This document shows, piece by piece, positions 1 through 8,039 of a stretch of 39,265 bases of DNA; the first letter of the stretch is position 1; every line of letters begins with the position of its first letter. Below the pieces are notes generated by a model. That model had not been told where the DNA came from. It did not search any database and saw nothing but the letters and a program-made list of their open reading frames with translations. The DNA comes from an uncultured Bacilli bacterium (GTDB taxonomy: Bacteria > Bacillota_I > Bacilli_A > RF39 > UBA660): the NCBI GenBank assembly GCA_934101185.1, contig CAKOQD010000009.1, positions 1-39,265 on the forward strand, written 5' to 3'. Position numbers and translations under genes: made by a program.

Positions 1-1
1 T

Positions 2-1018
2 GATAGTGTTACTGCTGGGGCATCAAGTACAAGTGAAACATGTACAGATACAACAAATAATGGATTAGTTGCTGGAATTTCAACATATACCCATCCAGCA
101 TTCTGGTGGGATAAGAATGATAACAACATAAGAGAAGAAAATGAAGAATTAACAGGAATATGGGTAGGAAAGTTTGAAGTATCAAGTGATACTACATGTA
201 CACCTTCAGATAGTTCAGCAGTAGGCTCAGGATGTAACTTACAAACAATAAGACCTCAAATAAAACCAAATGTAACATCATGGATCGGAGCACAAGTAGG
301 AACATTCTTTAATGGAATCCAAAAGATGAGAGAAACTGGAAATAAATATGGATTTAGTACAGCTGATGAAACACATATGATGAAGAATATGGAATGGGGA
401 GCAGTAACATATCTATCACATAGTAAATATGGAATAAATAAAGAAATAGCAATAAATAGTGCAAATACATATACAACAGGATGTGGACCACAAAGTGCAG
501 GATCAACAGATAGTGGTGCAACATGTAATTCTTATACAACAACATTAGGACAAAGTGCATCAACAACAGGAAACGTATATGGAGTATATGACATGAGTGG
601 TGGAACACTTGAATATATGATGGGTAACATGGTATATAGCAACGGACAACAAATGAGTGGGCATGATACTAAATATAATTCAGCATTTACTGGAGTATTA
701 TTAGATGGCGCATCATTTACAGGAACATATACATTCCCAAGTAAGAGATATTATGATAAGTATAGTTATGGAACAAGTAAAACAGAGTATACAAGAGGAA
801 AACTAGGAGACGCAACAAAACAAATGGAACCTATTGGAACAAGTAGTAACTGGTATGGGGATTATGCCAACTTCGTGTACTCTTCTTACCCTTGGGTTAT
901 GCGCAGCGGGTACTACAATAGTGGTGCTAACGCCGGCGCCTTCTTCTTCGACAGCGGCTTCGGTGGCGCTTTCATTAACGTCTCCGCTCGTGCCGTGCTT
1001 CCTGGCGTTCTGGACTGA
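2..1018 (+). CDS. FGE/C-type-lectin-like surface protein, 5' end missing
   Basis: The frame is open from the first bases of the window, so the N-terminus lies outside; 338 codons are visible. The sequence resembles the formylglycine-generating-enzyme/C-type-lectin fold family: a segment TGIWVGKFEVS near visible residue 51, WGAVTYLSHSKYG, then YGVYDMSGGTLEYMMGNM, which matches the VYDMSGNVWEW-type family motif. The protein ends with SARAVLPGVLD, the usual end of this fold. The canonical catalytic cysteines of a true FGE are not evident, so a ligand-binding role is more likely than sulfatase maturation. The body uses A/T-ending codons like its neighbours, but the last 58 codons do not (separate entry). 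Such lectin-fold proteins are common targets of diversity-generating retroelements. Surface location is inferred from the family and from the repetitive Ser/Thr/Asn/Gly-rich composition. Confidence 0.75.
   Translation, partial: DSVTAGASSTSETCTDTTNNGLVAGISTYTHPAFWWDKNDNNIREENEELTGIWVGKFEVSSDTTCTPSDSSAVGSGCNLQTIRPQIKPNVTSWIGAQVGTFFNGIQKMRETGNKYGFSTADETHMMKNMEWGAVTYLSHSKYGINKEIAINSANTYTTGCGPQSAGSTDSGATCNSYTTTLGQSASTTGNVYGVYDMSGGTLEYMMGNMVYSNGQQMSGHDTKYNSAFTGVLLDGASFTGTYTFPSKRYYDKYSYGTSKTEYTRGKLGDATKQMEPIGTSSNWYGDYANFVYSSYPWVMRSGYYNSGANAGAFFFDSGFGGAFINVSARAVLPGVLD
842..1018 (+). other. Candidate hypervariable region (VR1) at the 3' end of the lectin-fold gene
   Basis: Composition switches sharply here. 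By my count 73 of 120 bases at 901-1020 are G or C, against about one third just upstream. None of the 58 codons from 842 to 1015 ends in A, whereas A-ending codons dominate upstream. Most codons have the form NNC or NNT, including runs such as TTC TTC TTC GAC AGC GGC TTC, which is what adenine mutagenesis of AAC/AAT codons in a template repeat would give. The segment encodes the ligand-facing end of the lectin fold, where variable regions of diversity-generating retroelements lie. The template repeat and reverse transcriptase are not in the window, so the assignment is inference. Confidence 0.55.
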
Positions 1019-1028
1019 CGAAGTCAGT
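1014..1028. other. Short perfect hairpin just after VR1
   Basis: The six bases ACTGAC and GTCAGT pair perfectly around a GAA loop; the TGA stop of the lectin-fold gene is in the left arm. A second small hairpin, TCC-TTCG-GGA, follows at about 1032-1041, and the GC-rich composition continues a short way past the stop. GC-rich hairpins a few bases after the variable region are known to stimulate retrohoming in some diversity-generating retroelements. There is no T-run, so it does not look like a terminator. Confidence 0.5.
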
Positions 1029-1123
1029 GGCTCCTTCGGGACAGATGATAAATTAGTTGTTATTTGAAATAATAATTGGACCCTTTTCACTTAACTGTGT
1101 CTGACGTGGTTAATTAGTTGTGT

Positions 1124-1165
1124 AAAAAAAGATATATGTATTATTTATGTTTACATATATCTTTT
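1124..1165 (-). terminator. Intrinsic terminator of the cca-dnaD-nth operon
   Basis: A perfect 14-bp stem (1127-1140 with 1152-1165) encloses an 11-nt loop and is followed on the minus strand by seven T (plus-strand A at 1124-1130). The nth stop codon lies in the loop. Confidence 0.8.
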
Positions 1166-1758
1166 AGTTTGCAATCATTACATTTAGGACTTTTCGCTGT
1201 ACAATAATATCTACCAAACAGTACCATTTGATGATGGAATCTGATCCATTTATCTTTTGGTACTTTTCTTTTTAAAGCATTTTCTACTTCTAAAACGTTA
1301 CTTTTTTCTTTTGCTAGTTTTAATCTTTTTGATACTCTTTCTACATGGGTATCTACTGCTATATTGGGTATACCATATAATTCAGATAAAACAACATTAG
1401 TAGTTTTTCTTCCTACCATTGGTAATTCTTCTAGAAGAGTTCTATTATTTGGTACTTTCTTATCATATTTGTTATATAAAGTATTTGCTATATTAATTAC
1501 AGCTTTAGACTTTTTAGTATAGTTACCAAGTACTTTAACATAACATTGTATATCACTTAACTCTGCATCTTTTAATTTATCTAAAGTGTTGTACTTTTTA
1601 AATAGTTCTTTCGTTACTTGATTAACTCTTTTATCAGTAGTTTGCGCACTTAGCATTACAGCAATTAATAACTCATAGTCTTTATTGTATTCTAGTTCAC
1701 ATTTTGGATTAGGTATTAGTTCATCTAAATAGTTTAATATAGTATTTATATTATTCAT
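1141..1758 (-). CDS. nth: Endonuclease III, DNA glycosylase/AP lyase
   Basis: This 205-residue protein excises oxidised pyrimidines and nicks abasic sites in base-excision repair. The helix-hairpin-helix reads LPMVGRKTTNVVL, with the catalytic lysine in GRKT, and the catalytic aspartate is in AVDTHV. The C-terminus carries the iron-sulfur loop with cysteines spaced C-x6-C-x2-C-x5-C (CTAKSPKCNDCKLKDIC). Length and motif order are normal for the family. Its start overlaps the end of dnaD by 8 bases, indicating translational coupling; dnaD-nth is a conserved Firmicutes pair. Transcription ends at the hairpin overlapping its stop codon. Confidence 0.97.
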   Translation of the reverse strand: MNNINTILNYLDELIPNPKCELEYNKDYELLIAVMLSAQTTDKRVNQVTKELFKKYNTLDKLKDAELSDIQCYVKVLGNYTKKSKAVINIANTLYNKYDKKVPNNRTLLEELPMVGRKTTNVVLSELYGIPNIAVDTHVERVSKRLKLAKEKSNVLEVENALKRKVPKDKWIRFHHQMVLFGRYYCTAKSPKCNDCKLKDICKHK

Positions 1759-2401
1759 CTAAATCCAACCAATCATAATCAAATATATCTAGATTATCTT
1801 CATCTTTAGTCTTTTTTCTTTTAATATCTAATTTATTTTTATAACCTTTTTTATTCCATTCTACCAGTATTTTATCAATATACTTTAAGTTATTAACTCC
1901 ATTTAATACTGCTTCTTTTAAAGCTTCTTCGATTAGTTCTTCACTAATCTTAGAATCTAACCAGTATTTTATAGTTTCACATTCGATAGGGGATAGTGTT
2001 CTACCAAACTCTTGTTCTATCTTCTTATATATCTTACTGTTATCGTTATTGTTATTATTAGTTTCTTGTTCTTCTAGAACGATTAGACTAATTAGTTTAT
2101 TCTTTAGTAATGATATATCAATATATTCTTTTAATTTATTATTTTCATTTTTAGTAATTACTTCAATTAAACTTTTATCAGTAAGAGATGCTATTATACT
2201 CATAAGACTTGGTATATCATATTTTAAAGTTTTACAGAAGTTATTTATATCAAATGGTATATCTTTTTCATATGACATAAGATACGAGGCAAATATTAAT
2301 TCTTTTTCATCCATATTAAGTTTAGAATAATTTTCTAATAATATATTAGGTATTACTAAATTATTTTTAAAGATTGTATTCATTATATTATTTGTTTTCA
2401 T
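1751..2401 (-). CDS. dnaD: DnaD-family primosome protein
   Basis: DnaD acts in replication initiation and restart by remodelling DNA and helping load the DnaC helicase in Firmicutes. The N-terminal part (about residues 1-100) has the helical character of the winged-helix oligomerisation domain. The C-terminal DnaB_2 domain (about 125-200) contains FGRTLSPIECETIKYWL and ends with the diagnostic YIDKILVEWNKKG, a Y-x3-I-x3-W pattern. At 216 residues it is near the usual 230. A Shine-Dalgarno (GGAGG read on the minus strand, at about 2406) precedes the ATG. It sits between cca and nth in one minus-strand operon. Confidence 0.93.
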   Translation of the reverse strand: MKTNNIMNTIFKNNLVIPNILLENYSKLNMDEKELIFASYLMSYEKDIPFDINNFCKTLKYDIPSLMSIIASLTDKSLIEVITKNENNKLKEYIDISLLKNKLISLIVLEEQETNNNNNDNSKIYKKIEQEFGRTLSPIECETIKYWLDSKISEELIEEALKEAVLNGVNNLKYIDKILVEWNKKGYKNKLDIKRKKTKDEDNLDIFDYDWLDLDE

Positions 2402-2424
2402 ATTTACCTCCGTTTAATTAGTTA

Positions 2425-3519
2425 TTATAACATATAATTAGCCTTTATATATTCTTTTATTTTATTTTTATCATTAATTAGTTCTCTTTTTAATATTTTA
2501 TATTCTAAGTCATTATATATATCTTTTAAATAACTACTTGGTTCTTTGTCTAATAATTCACATATTTCATTAGTGGTAATATTTATTTCATTTCTATCTC
2601 TAATTGGTAATTTTTCATATCTAGTATTCATTTTCTTTTTATTTAGTTTTTTTAGATCACATGCTACCATAAGAGGATATAGTCCATATTTATAAAGAAC
2701 GGTATTATCTCTTAAATCTTCTTTTAAGATATTATTTATATTTTCTTTTAAGCTTTTTTCTGTTTTAGTTAAGGGATAACTATCTGTAATAGTGGACCAC
2801 ATGGCTATTAAGTCTTTTGTTAGTAGGACATTATCTATATTTTTAAGTTCTAAGGCTTCGAGTAAATCTAATTCTTTTAAAAGTTTTACTCCTAATTTCT
2901 TGTTATCACTAGCAAATATTTTAGTAAGTTCATCTTTTTTTCTTTCATAGGATAGGTTTTTAAGTAGTTCTTTATTTTTAATTATTGCTTGTTTTAGTTC
3001 TTGATCTAATCTAAACTTTAAAGTAGTAGCAAATCTAATTGCTCTTAGTATTCTAAGGGAGTCTTCTTCTAATTTTTGATATGGGTCTCCGATTGATCTG
3101 ATTAGTCTTTTCTTTAGATCTTTTCTACCATTTTCTTTATCTATTATATTTTTATCTTTATCCATACAGATTGAGTTAATGGTAAAGTCTCTTCTTTTTA
3201 GATCTTCTTCTAGATTATCTATATATACTATTTCTATAGGTTTTCTATTGTTTTTATATTTTATTTCTTTTCTAAAAGTAGTAATTTCAAACTTGTAATT
3301 GTTTATATAAAACATTACATTGCCGTATTCTAGAGTTTTTATATCATATTCACTGAATAGTTCTATCATTTCTTTAGGAGTAGCATCTGTACATATATCT
3401 ATATCAAATACTTCTTTATTTTTATTCATTAGATAGTTTCTTACATAGCCTCCGATTAGGTAAGCTTCATAGTCATTGTCTTCGAATGTTTTTAGTATAT
3501 TGTAAATTATTTTATTCAT
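2425..3519 (-). CDS. cca: CCA tRNA nucleotidyltransferase
   Basis: The protein adds or repairs the 3' CCA end of tRNAs (class II nucleotidyltransferase, poly(A) polymerase family). The nucleotidyltransferase head has LIGGYVRNYLM at residues 20-30, the metal-binding DIDIC motif, and the RRDFTINSI motif; the RILRAIRFA helix follows. At 364 residues it is a little shorter than the Bacillus enzyme of about 400, and no HD domain is apparent. The start has a GGTGATTTAA leader. It is the first gene of the minus-strand group cca-dnaD-nth, separated from hup by its own 95-base gap. Confidence 0.93.
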   Translation of the reverse strand: MNKIIYNILKTFEDNDYEAYLIGGYVRNYLMNKNKEVFDIDICTDATPKEMIELFSEYDIKTLEYGNVMFYINNYKFEITTFRKEIKYKNNRKPIEIVYIDNLEEDLKRRDFTINSICMDKDKNIIDKENGRKDLKKRLIRSIGDPYQKLEEDSLRILRAIRFATTLKFRLDQELKQAIIKNKELLKNLSYERKKDELTKIFASDNKKLGVKLLKELDLLEALELKNIDNVLLTKDLIAMWSTITDSYPLTKTEKSLKENINNILKEDLRDNTVLYKYGLYPLMVACDLKKLNKKKMNTRYEKLPIRDRNEINITTNEICELLDKEPSSYLKDIYNDLEYKILKRELINDKNKIKEYIKANYML

Positions 3520-3585
3520 TTAAATCACCATTATAATTATATATTAAAAAGAGTTAACAAACAAGTAGTAGGGAAGATATCAATG

Positions 3586-3612
3586 TAAAATAAAAAAGCC
3601 CAATGGCTTTTT
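3586..3612 (-). terminator. Intrinsic terminator after hup
   Basis: AAAAAGCC (3593-3600) pairs with GGCTTTTT (3605-3612) around CAAT. On the minus strand the hairpin is followed by a T-rich stretch, directly after the hup stop codon. Confidence 0.85.
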
Positions 3613-3613
3613 A

Positions 3614-3889
3614 TTAGTTGTTTACTGCGTCTTTTAATGCAGAACCAGCTTTGAATGTAACAGCTTTTCTAGCAGGGATTTTAACTTCTGCTCCAGTGAT
3701 TGGGTTACGTCCGTTTCTAGCAGCTCTTTGAGATACTGCGAATGTACCAAATCCAACGAATGGAACTTTATCTCCTTTAACTAGTGCTTCAGTAATAGTA
3801 GCGAATGTAGCATCGATTGCACGTCCAGCATCTGCTTTAGTAATACCAGCTTTTTCTGCTACTGCTTCAATTAATTCAACTTTTTTCAT
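3614..3889 (-). CDS. hup: HU-family nucleoid DNA-binding protein
   Basis: A 91-residue histone-like protein that bends and compacts DNA as a dimer. It shows the full HU pattern: N-terminal MKKVELIEAVAEKAG, the GFGTF turn, the arm with GRNPITG, and the C-terminal FKAGSALKDAVN helix. Length is exactly typical. A strong Shine-Dalgarno (GAGGAGG on the minus strand, at about 3899-3905) and its own promoter and terminator show a monocistronic, probably highly expressed gene. Its GC content is higher than its neighbours, as expected for a conserved, highly expressed gene in this background. Confidence 0.97.
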   Translation of the reverse strand: MKKVELIEAVAEKAGITKADAGRAIDATFATITEALVKGDKVPFVGFGTFAVSQRAARNGRNPITGAEVKIPARKAVTFKAGSALKDAVNN

Positions 3890-3935
3890 TTAAAATTACC
3901 TCCTCATGTTTTTAAGCAATTGTAATATGCTTACA

Positions 3936-3964
3936 TATATAAATTACCATTTATTTAGAGTAAA
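3936..3964 (-). promoter_or_regulatory. Putative promoter of hup
   Basis: On the minus strand a TTTACT -35 and TATATA -10 are separated by 17 bases, about 45 bases before the hup ATG. The match is reasonable but in very AT-rich DNA. Confidence 0.45.
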
Positions 3965-4000
3965 ATCAAGGTTTTATAAGCAAAAAGTATATTTTTTTAT

Positions 4001-4033
4001 AAAAAAAAGGTAAAAACTGTAAAAAGCTTTTAC
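4001..4033 (-). terminator. Putative terminator after the cohesin-like gene
   Basis: GTAAAA (4019-4024) and TTTTAC (4028-4033) form a small stem overlapping the stop codon; on the minus strand it is followed by T-rich DNA including a run of eight (plus-strand A at 4001-4008). Confidence 0.45.
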
Positions 4034-5538
4034 CATTCATCAAGAATTTTAGTATCTTTTTTCTTTTTCTTCTTTTTTTCTTTTGTATTATTATTTGGTT
4101 TATCAGTACTTATTTCTTTCTTGTCATTGGTATCTTTCTTATCATCTTTTATTTCTTTCTTATCTTTTTTAATATCTTCATTTATTATATTATTAGTTTT
4201 ATTTTCTTTCTTTGTTTTTTTCTTTTTAGTTTTAGTAGTAGATACTATTATAATAAGTAGGGCAAGTACTAATATAACTGACATAAGTATTTTTATTATT
4301 TCGTCTGATTTAGCATTATCATCAAGCATAGCATCCATTATTTCAGAAGAGAACTTTTGAACAGTATTTTCAGTTTTTTCGTATGAATACCATCCTTTTT
4401 CTCCAGTATCTAAGTTTAATGCATATATAATAGTATAGTTAGATCCTTTATTTAATTTATAACCAGTAACTTCATTATCATTTATTGTTACATTAGTTTT
4501 AATATATCCTTTAAGTACTTCATCAGTTTCTAGTAGAGTAAGTTTAATATTATCAAAACTATATTCAACGTATTTACTATATTTATTAGTTTTTTCATCA
4601 TATGAATATAGGTTGATATTAGAGTTTTCATCTTTTAAACCTATCAGTGTATAATCAAGTGCTTCACTATAGAATGCTGGTACTTTAGTATCATTAATAG
4701 TTATTTCTTTTTCAGTATAACCATTTGGTTTAGTAAGTAGTTTCTTTTGCTTTATAACAGTATATTTTTTATTATTTAAAGTAACTTCAATAGGGTTTTT
4801 ATCTTCGACATTAATAGTTATTTTATATGTTTTTTTAGTACCTTTTTCACTAGTTACTACTATTTCTATTTTATTAGTTCCAAGTCCTAGATTATATTCT
4901 TTAGCACCAGATATAGTTGCTTTAGAGTCTTCAGGGCTTGCTTTTACTGTTATTTTTTCTATTGTAGAGTCAAGGTTTACTGTATATTCTGTTTTATCTT
5001 TACTAAACTTTGGAGATAGGTCTCCGGATGATATAGTAAGTGACTTTAGATTGTTATTAGTAGAGTAGGTAGTTGGTTTAGAACTACTTGAAGATGAACT
5101 TCCTGATGATGTGTTTTCTCTTGTTGGAGTGTATCCTTTGATGGTTACAGAATTAGTTGTAGTACTAAGTTCATTTCCATTGTAATCACCAAGTTCATAG
5201 CTATTTACTGATACAGTTGAACTACCGTTTCCTATTACTTTGAACTTAACAGTGAATGATTTACTTTTATTTGAAGAGTTTCCTGATGTATCGTACCATG
5301 CTTGTGATGAGTCACCACTTGTTATTTTTAGTTTTGATGAGTCATATTTTAAATTGTATTGACATGAGTTAAGTGAAGATGTACTACTACAGGTTACTGT
5401 GACAGTGGTAGTAGAACCTACTGCAACGCTTGTTGATGAAGCACTAAGTGATATTCTACCAGTTGCAGCATTAACGTTTATTACACAAACTAAACTTAGT
5501 ATTAGTGTAAATATTAAATATTTTATATTATTTTTCAT
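4030..5538 (-). CDS. Membrane-anchored cohesin-like surface protein
   Basis: A 502-residue exported protein. Residues 1-24 form a signal peptide ending in VNA. Residues about 26-135 resemble a cohesin domain: short beta strands beginning GRISLSASSTSVAVGST and then CQYNLKYDSSKLKI, a typical cohesin strand pair. A Ser-rich linker precedes a cadherin-like beta-sandwich (LKSLTISSGDLSP to TYKITINVE, about 164-246). A middle extracellular part of no clear family follows, then one membrane segment (about 412-433) and a cytoplasmic tail of about 69 residues that is mostly Lys/Asp/Glu/Asn. The gene starts 10 bases after the dockerin-bearing hydrolase, so both are in one operon. Its likely job is to hold a dockerin-tagged partner at the membrane. 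The cohesin call is from pattern recognition only. Confidence 0.75.
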   Translation of the reverse strand: MKNNIKYLIFTLILSLVCVINVNAATGRISLSASSTSVAVGSTTTVTVTCSSTSSLNSCQYNLKYDSSKLKITSGDSSQAWYDTSGNSSNKSKSFTVKFKVIGNGSSTVSVNSYELGDYNGNELSTTTNSVTIKGYTPTRENTSSGSSSSSSSKPTTYSTNNNLKSLTISSGDLSPKFSKDKTEYTVNLDSTIEKITVKASPEDSKATISGAKEYNLGLGTNKIEIVVTSEKGTKKTYKITINVEDKNPIEVTLNNKKYTVIKQKKLLTKPNGYTEKEITINDTKVPAFYSEALDYTLIGLKDENSNINLYSYDEKTNKYSKYVEYSFDNIKLTLLETDEVLKGYIKTNVTINDNEVTGYKLNKGSNYTIIYALNLDTGEKGWYSYEKTENTVQKFSSEIMDAMLDDNAKSDEIIKILMSVILVLALLIIIVSTTKTKKKKTKKENKTNNIINEDIKKDKKEIKDDKKDTNDKKEISTDKPNNNTKEKKKKKKKDTKILDEW

Positions 5539-5548
5539 ATTTTCCTCC

Positions 5549-7939
5549 TTATTTTAATACTGATTTACCTAGTATTTCTTTTTGTATTTGGAATAAGTCA
5601 ATTGAAGTTATTTTTCCATTGTAATTAGCATCTGCTGCTTCAAGATACTCATTTTTTAAAGTCCCTTTTTTAAGTATGTGTTTTTGTATTTGGAATAAGT
5701 CAATTGCACTAACTTTTCCATCACCATTTGCATCTCCTTTTATTGAGATTGTTATTTTTTTAGTGGTATTGTTTGATGTAATAGTTAGTATATCTCCGGT
5801 AGCTAGGTTACCAGTTTTTTTAACTCCATTTTTTGTTGTTATTTCTACTTTAGCACTAGGTTCTTTATTTTGAATCATATTAGTAAGTGTAGTAGCAGAA
5901 GTTTTATTTCTTATACCAGATATATAAGCATTACTATATTTAACATCTATTTTATTAATTATTTCATCTGGTGATAATATTTTTCCATCATCTTCGTTTT
6001 TAACTTTTACTAAAGTAATTTTATAAGTTTTAGATGTACCAACTTCAGATGTAACTTTAATATTAACAGTCGTTTCATTATTTGGTGTATTTATTGTACC
6101 TGTTCCTTCGACTTTAGAAGTACTAGCACTTGGTGTTGCTTTAACGGTTACTTTAGTTGTTTTATCACTTATATATTTTACATATGTTAATACATCGCTA
6201 TCAAATCCGCTTATTTTTGTACCATCAATTGTAATAGTAGATAAATCATTATTTGTGTTTCCAAGTGGTGGTAGTGTAGTAGCATTACTAGGCATATTTT
6301 TATATACTGGTATTTTAAATGATAAACCTTTGCTTGTGATACCAATTTCATTGTAAGAGTCATAAGTTGATATAGCTTCACTAGCAGGAGCAGTAACGTT
6401 GGTCATGAATTGATTATTATAGTTTCCAGATGGACCAGTATTAAACTTTTGGAAGTATAGGGTATCTTGTCCAGAACTTGTATAATTCTCCGCGATAAAC
6501 TTAGCTCCATATTTTATAGCTTTTTCCCTTGTATTCCATGGAGTTCCATCAAGTTCTCCGATATATCCTGCGGCGACTGCTAAACCTCTTACAACTGGGT
6601 TAGAACCATATGCTCCGATATTATAATAATTATAGTAACCAGTAAGAGTTCTTTTAACACTTACTTTATACCAACCAGCAGGACAGCCTGTACCAGTGTA
6701 TTTAGTAGTGCTTGATAGGGTAAATGCTTGATTTTTTCTTAAAAATGCTAGTATATCAGATGATGTAGTATTACTTTTTCTTAGATTTACACCACCGGAT
6801 ATGTATCCTGTTTTATTATTACTATTTAGTTTAACGTATGAACTACATACATAACCGGTATAGCTGTCCCAAGTAGTACTTACTTTACCACTTACGCCAT
6901 CATAGCTACTGTTTGTTCCTCCTTCTTGTTTAGTACGTGCTGCTAAATGGACAGGACTTATATTATATGTTTTACCTGCAGATAGGTAATAGTTTATGTA
7001 TGTATCAGTATTAAGATATGATCCTTTAAATATTTGTGATAGGATATCTTTAGTATGATTTGCTTCATCATATGATAAGCTTTCAAAAACATAGATATTT
7101 TTTTCGTTTAAGTAATTTCTAGGATCTAGATAGAATGCTACAACTCCTTTTGATGCTGTATACCAATTTGGTGCTTCTCTTAAAGTGTTTGATTGTCTAT
7201 ATGTAGGAATAGTAGATTGTATATAATTTTTACCAACTTCTTTATCTACTGCGGTATCAAAGTATTTATTGGTATTAACTGCGGTAAACTTCCAGTTAGG
7301 ATGTTTTTTATGTAGATAGGTTAGGTAAGGATAATAATTCTCAGGAAAACCTGCTTTTTTTAGAGTTGCTTCGTATGCAGTATCTTTTGCTACTATTTCA
7401 TCATAGAAACTTACTAGTGGTTTATATACATATCCTGTTTTATTATTATAATATTTTACTTTGTACCAATCTTTTAATGTATCGATGACTTCTACTTCAG
7501 TACCTAGATAGACAGTATCTTGTATTTTATTATTAGTGCCAGCGCCTGTTCTTATATTAGTAGAGTTTTCGTTTATTCTAGATACCCAGTTTTTAATTGT
7601 GTAGTATTCTTCTTTTGTAATGGTAGCACTTTCACCACTAGATGTAACTTTTACAAATTCGCTACATATGTATCTTGATTTTGAACCACCATAGTTAACT
7701 TGATACCATCCACCAGAACAACCTTTACCAGATTTTTTAGCATTTGATACTAATGTTATCTTAGCATTATAGTTTAGGGAACCAGAAATACTGTAATTAG
7801 TACCAGCACCACTTCTTACATTTATACCATCTTTATCTGTTACAGTAGCAGTGTAGGTTACAGCACTTACATTATTTATAAATAAAAATGAACTCATCAT
7901 AATTGAGATTATTAAAAAACAATTAGTTATTTTCTTCAT
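5549..7939 (-). CDS. Secreted SH3b/glucosaminidase with C-terminal dockerin
   Basis: A 796-residue secreted peptidoglycan hydrolase. After a signal peptide (1-26) come two bacterial SH3 modules (about 28-95 and 118-170; INVRSGAGTNY and TNIRTGAGTNN motifs), then an endo-beta-N-acetylglucosaminidase domain of the LytD/LytG (GH73) type containing YNISPVHLAARTKQEGG with the probable catalytic glutamate. A third SH3-like segment (GVNLRKSNTTSS, about 376-440) is inserted in the catalytic region. A cadherin-like sandwich follows (about 610-690). Residues 735-796 are a dockerin: two calcium-binding repeats, GDANGDGKVSAIDLFQIQ and ADANYNGKITSIDLFQIQ. The downstream gene, 10 bases away, encodes a cohesin-like protein. 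The function inferred is controlled wall cleavage by an enzyme docked to the cell surface. Confidence 0.9.
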   Translation of the reverse strand: MKKITNCFLIISIMMSSFLFINNVSAVTYTATVTDKDGINVRSGAGTNYSISGSLNYNAKITLVSNAKKSGKGCSGGWYQVNYGGSKSRYICSEFVKVTSSGESATITKEEYYTIKNWVSRINENSTNIRTGAGTNNKIQDTVYLGTEVEVIDTLKDWYKVKYYNNKTGYVYKPLVSFYDEIVAKDTAYEATLKKAGFPENYYPYLTYLHKKHPNWKFTAVNTNKYFDTAVDKEVGKNYIQSTIPTYRQSNTLREAPNWYTASKGVVAFYLDPRNYLNEKNIYVFESLSYDEANHTKDILSQIFKGSYLNTDTYINYYLSAGKTYNISPVHLAARTKQEGGTNSSYDGVSGKVSTTWDSYTGYVCSSYVKLNSNNKTGYISGGVNLRKSNTTSSDILAFLRKNQAFTLSSTTKYTGTGCPAGWYKVSVKRTLTGYYNYYNIGAYGSNPVVRGLAVAAGYIGELDGTPWNTREKAIKYGAKFIAENYTSSGQDTLYFQKFNTGPSGNYNNQFMTNVTAPASEAISTYDSYNEIGITSKGLSFKIPVYKNMPSNATTLPPLGNTNNDLSTITIDGTKISGFDSDVLTYVKYISDKTTKVTVKATPSASTSKVEGTGTINTPNNETTVNIKVTSEVGTSKTYKITLVKVKNEDDGKILSPDEIINKIDVKYSNAYISGIRNKTSATTLTNMIQNKEPSAKVEITTKNGVKKTGNLATGDILTITSNNTTKKITISIKGDANGDGKVSAIDLFQIQKHILKKGTLKNEYLEAADANYNGKITSIDLFQIQKEILGKSVLK

Positions 7940-7982
7940 TTAATCACCGCTTTCATTATTATATATATAATTATAACAAATC

Positions 7983-8016
7983 AAAAAAAATTAGTATATA
8001 TTTAATACTAATTTTT
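7983..8016 (-). terminator. Intrinsic terminator of the deacetylase gene
   Basis: A perfect 12-bp stem (7986-7997 with 8005-8016) with a 7-nt loop, followed on the minus strand by a T-run (plus-strand A from 7983). Confidence 0.8.
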
Positions 8017-8039
8017 AGACATATATTGACAGATATTTA

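Noticed and set aside
803..1090. Open frames on both strands over the GC-rich end of the first gene (for example 803-1090 minus and 834-1067 plus)
   Set aside because: They arise because the GC-rich variable segment has few stop codons; neither has a Shine-Dalgarno, and the lectin-fold frame continues through.
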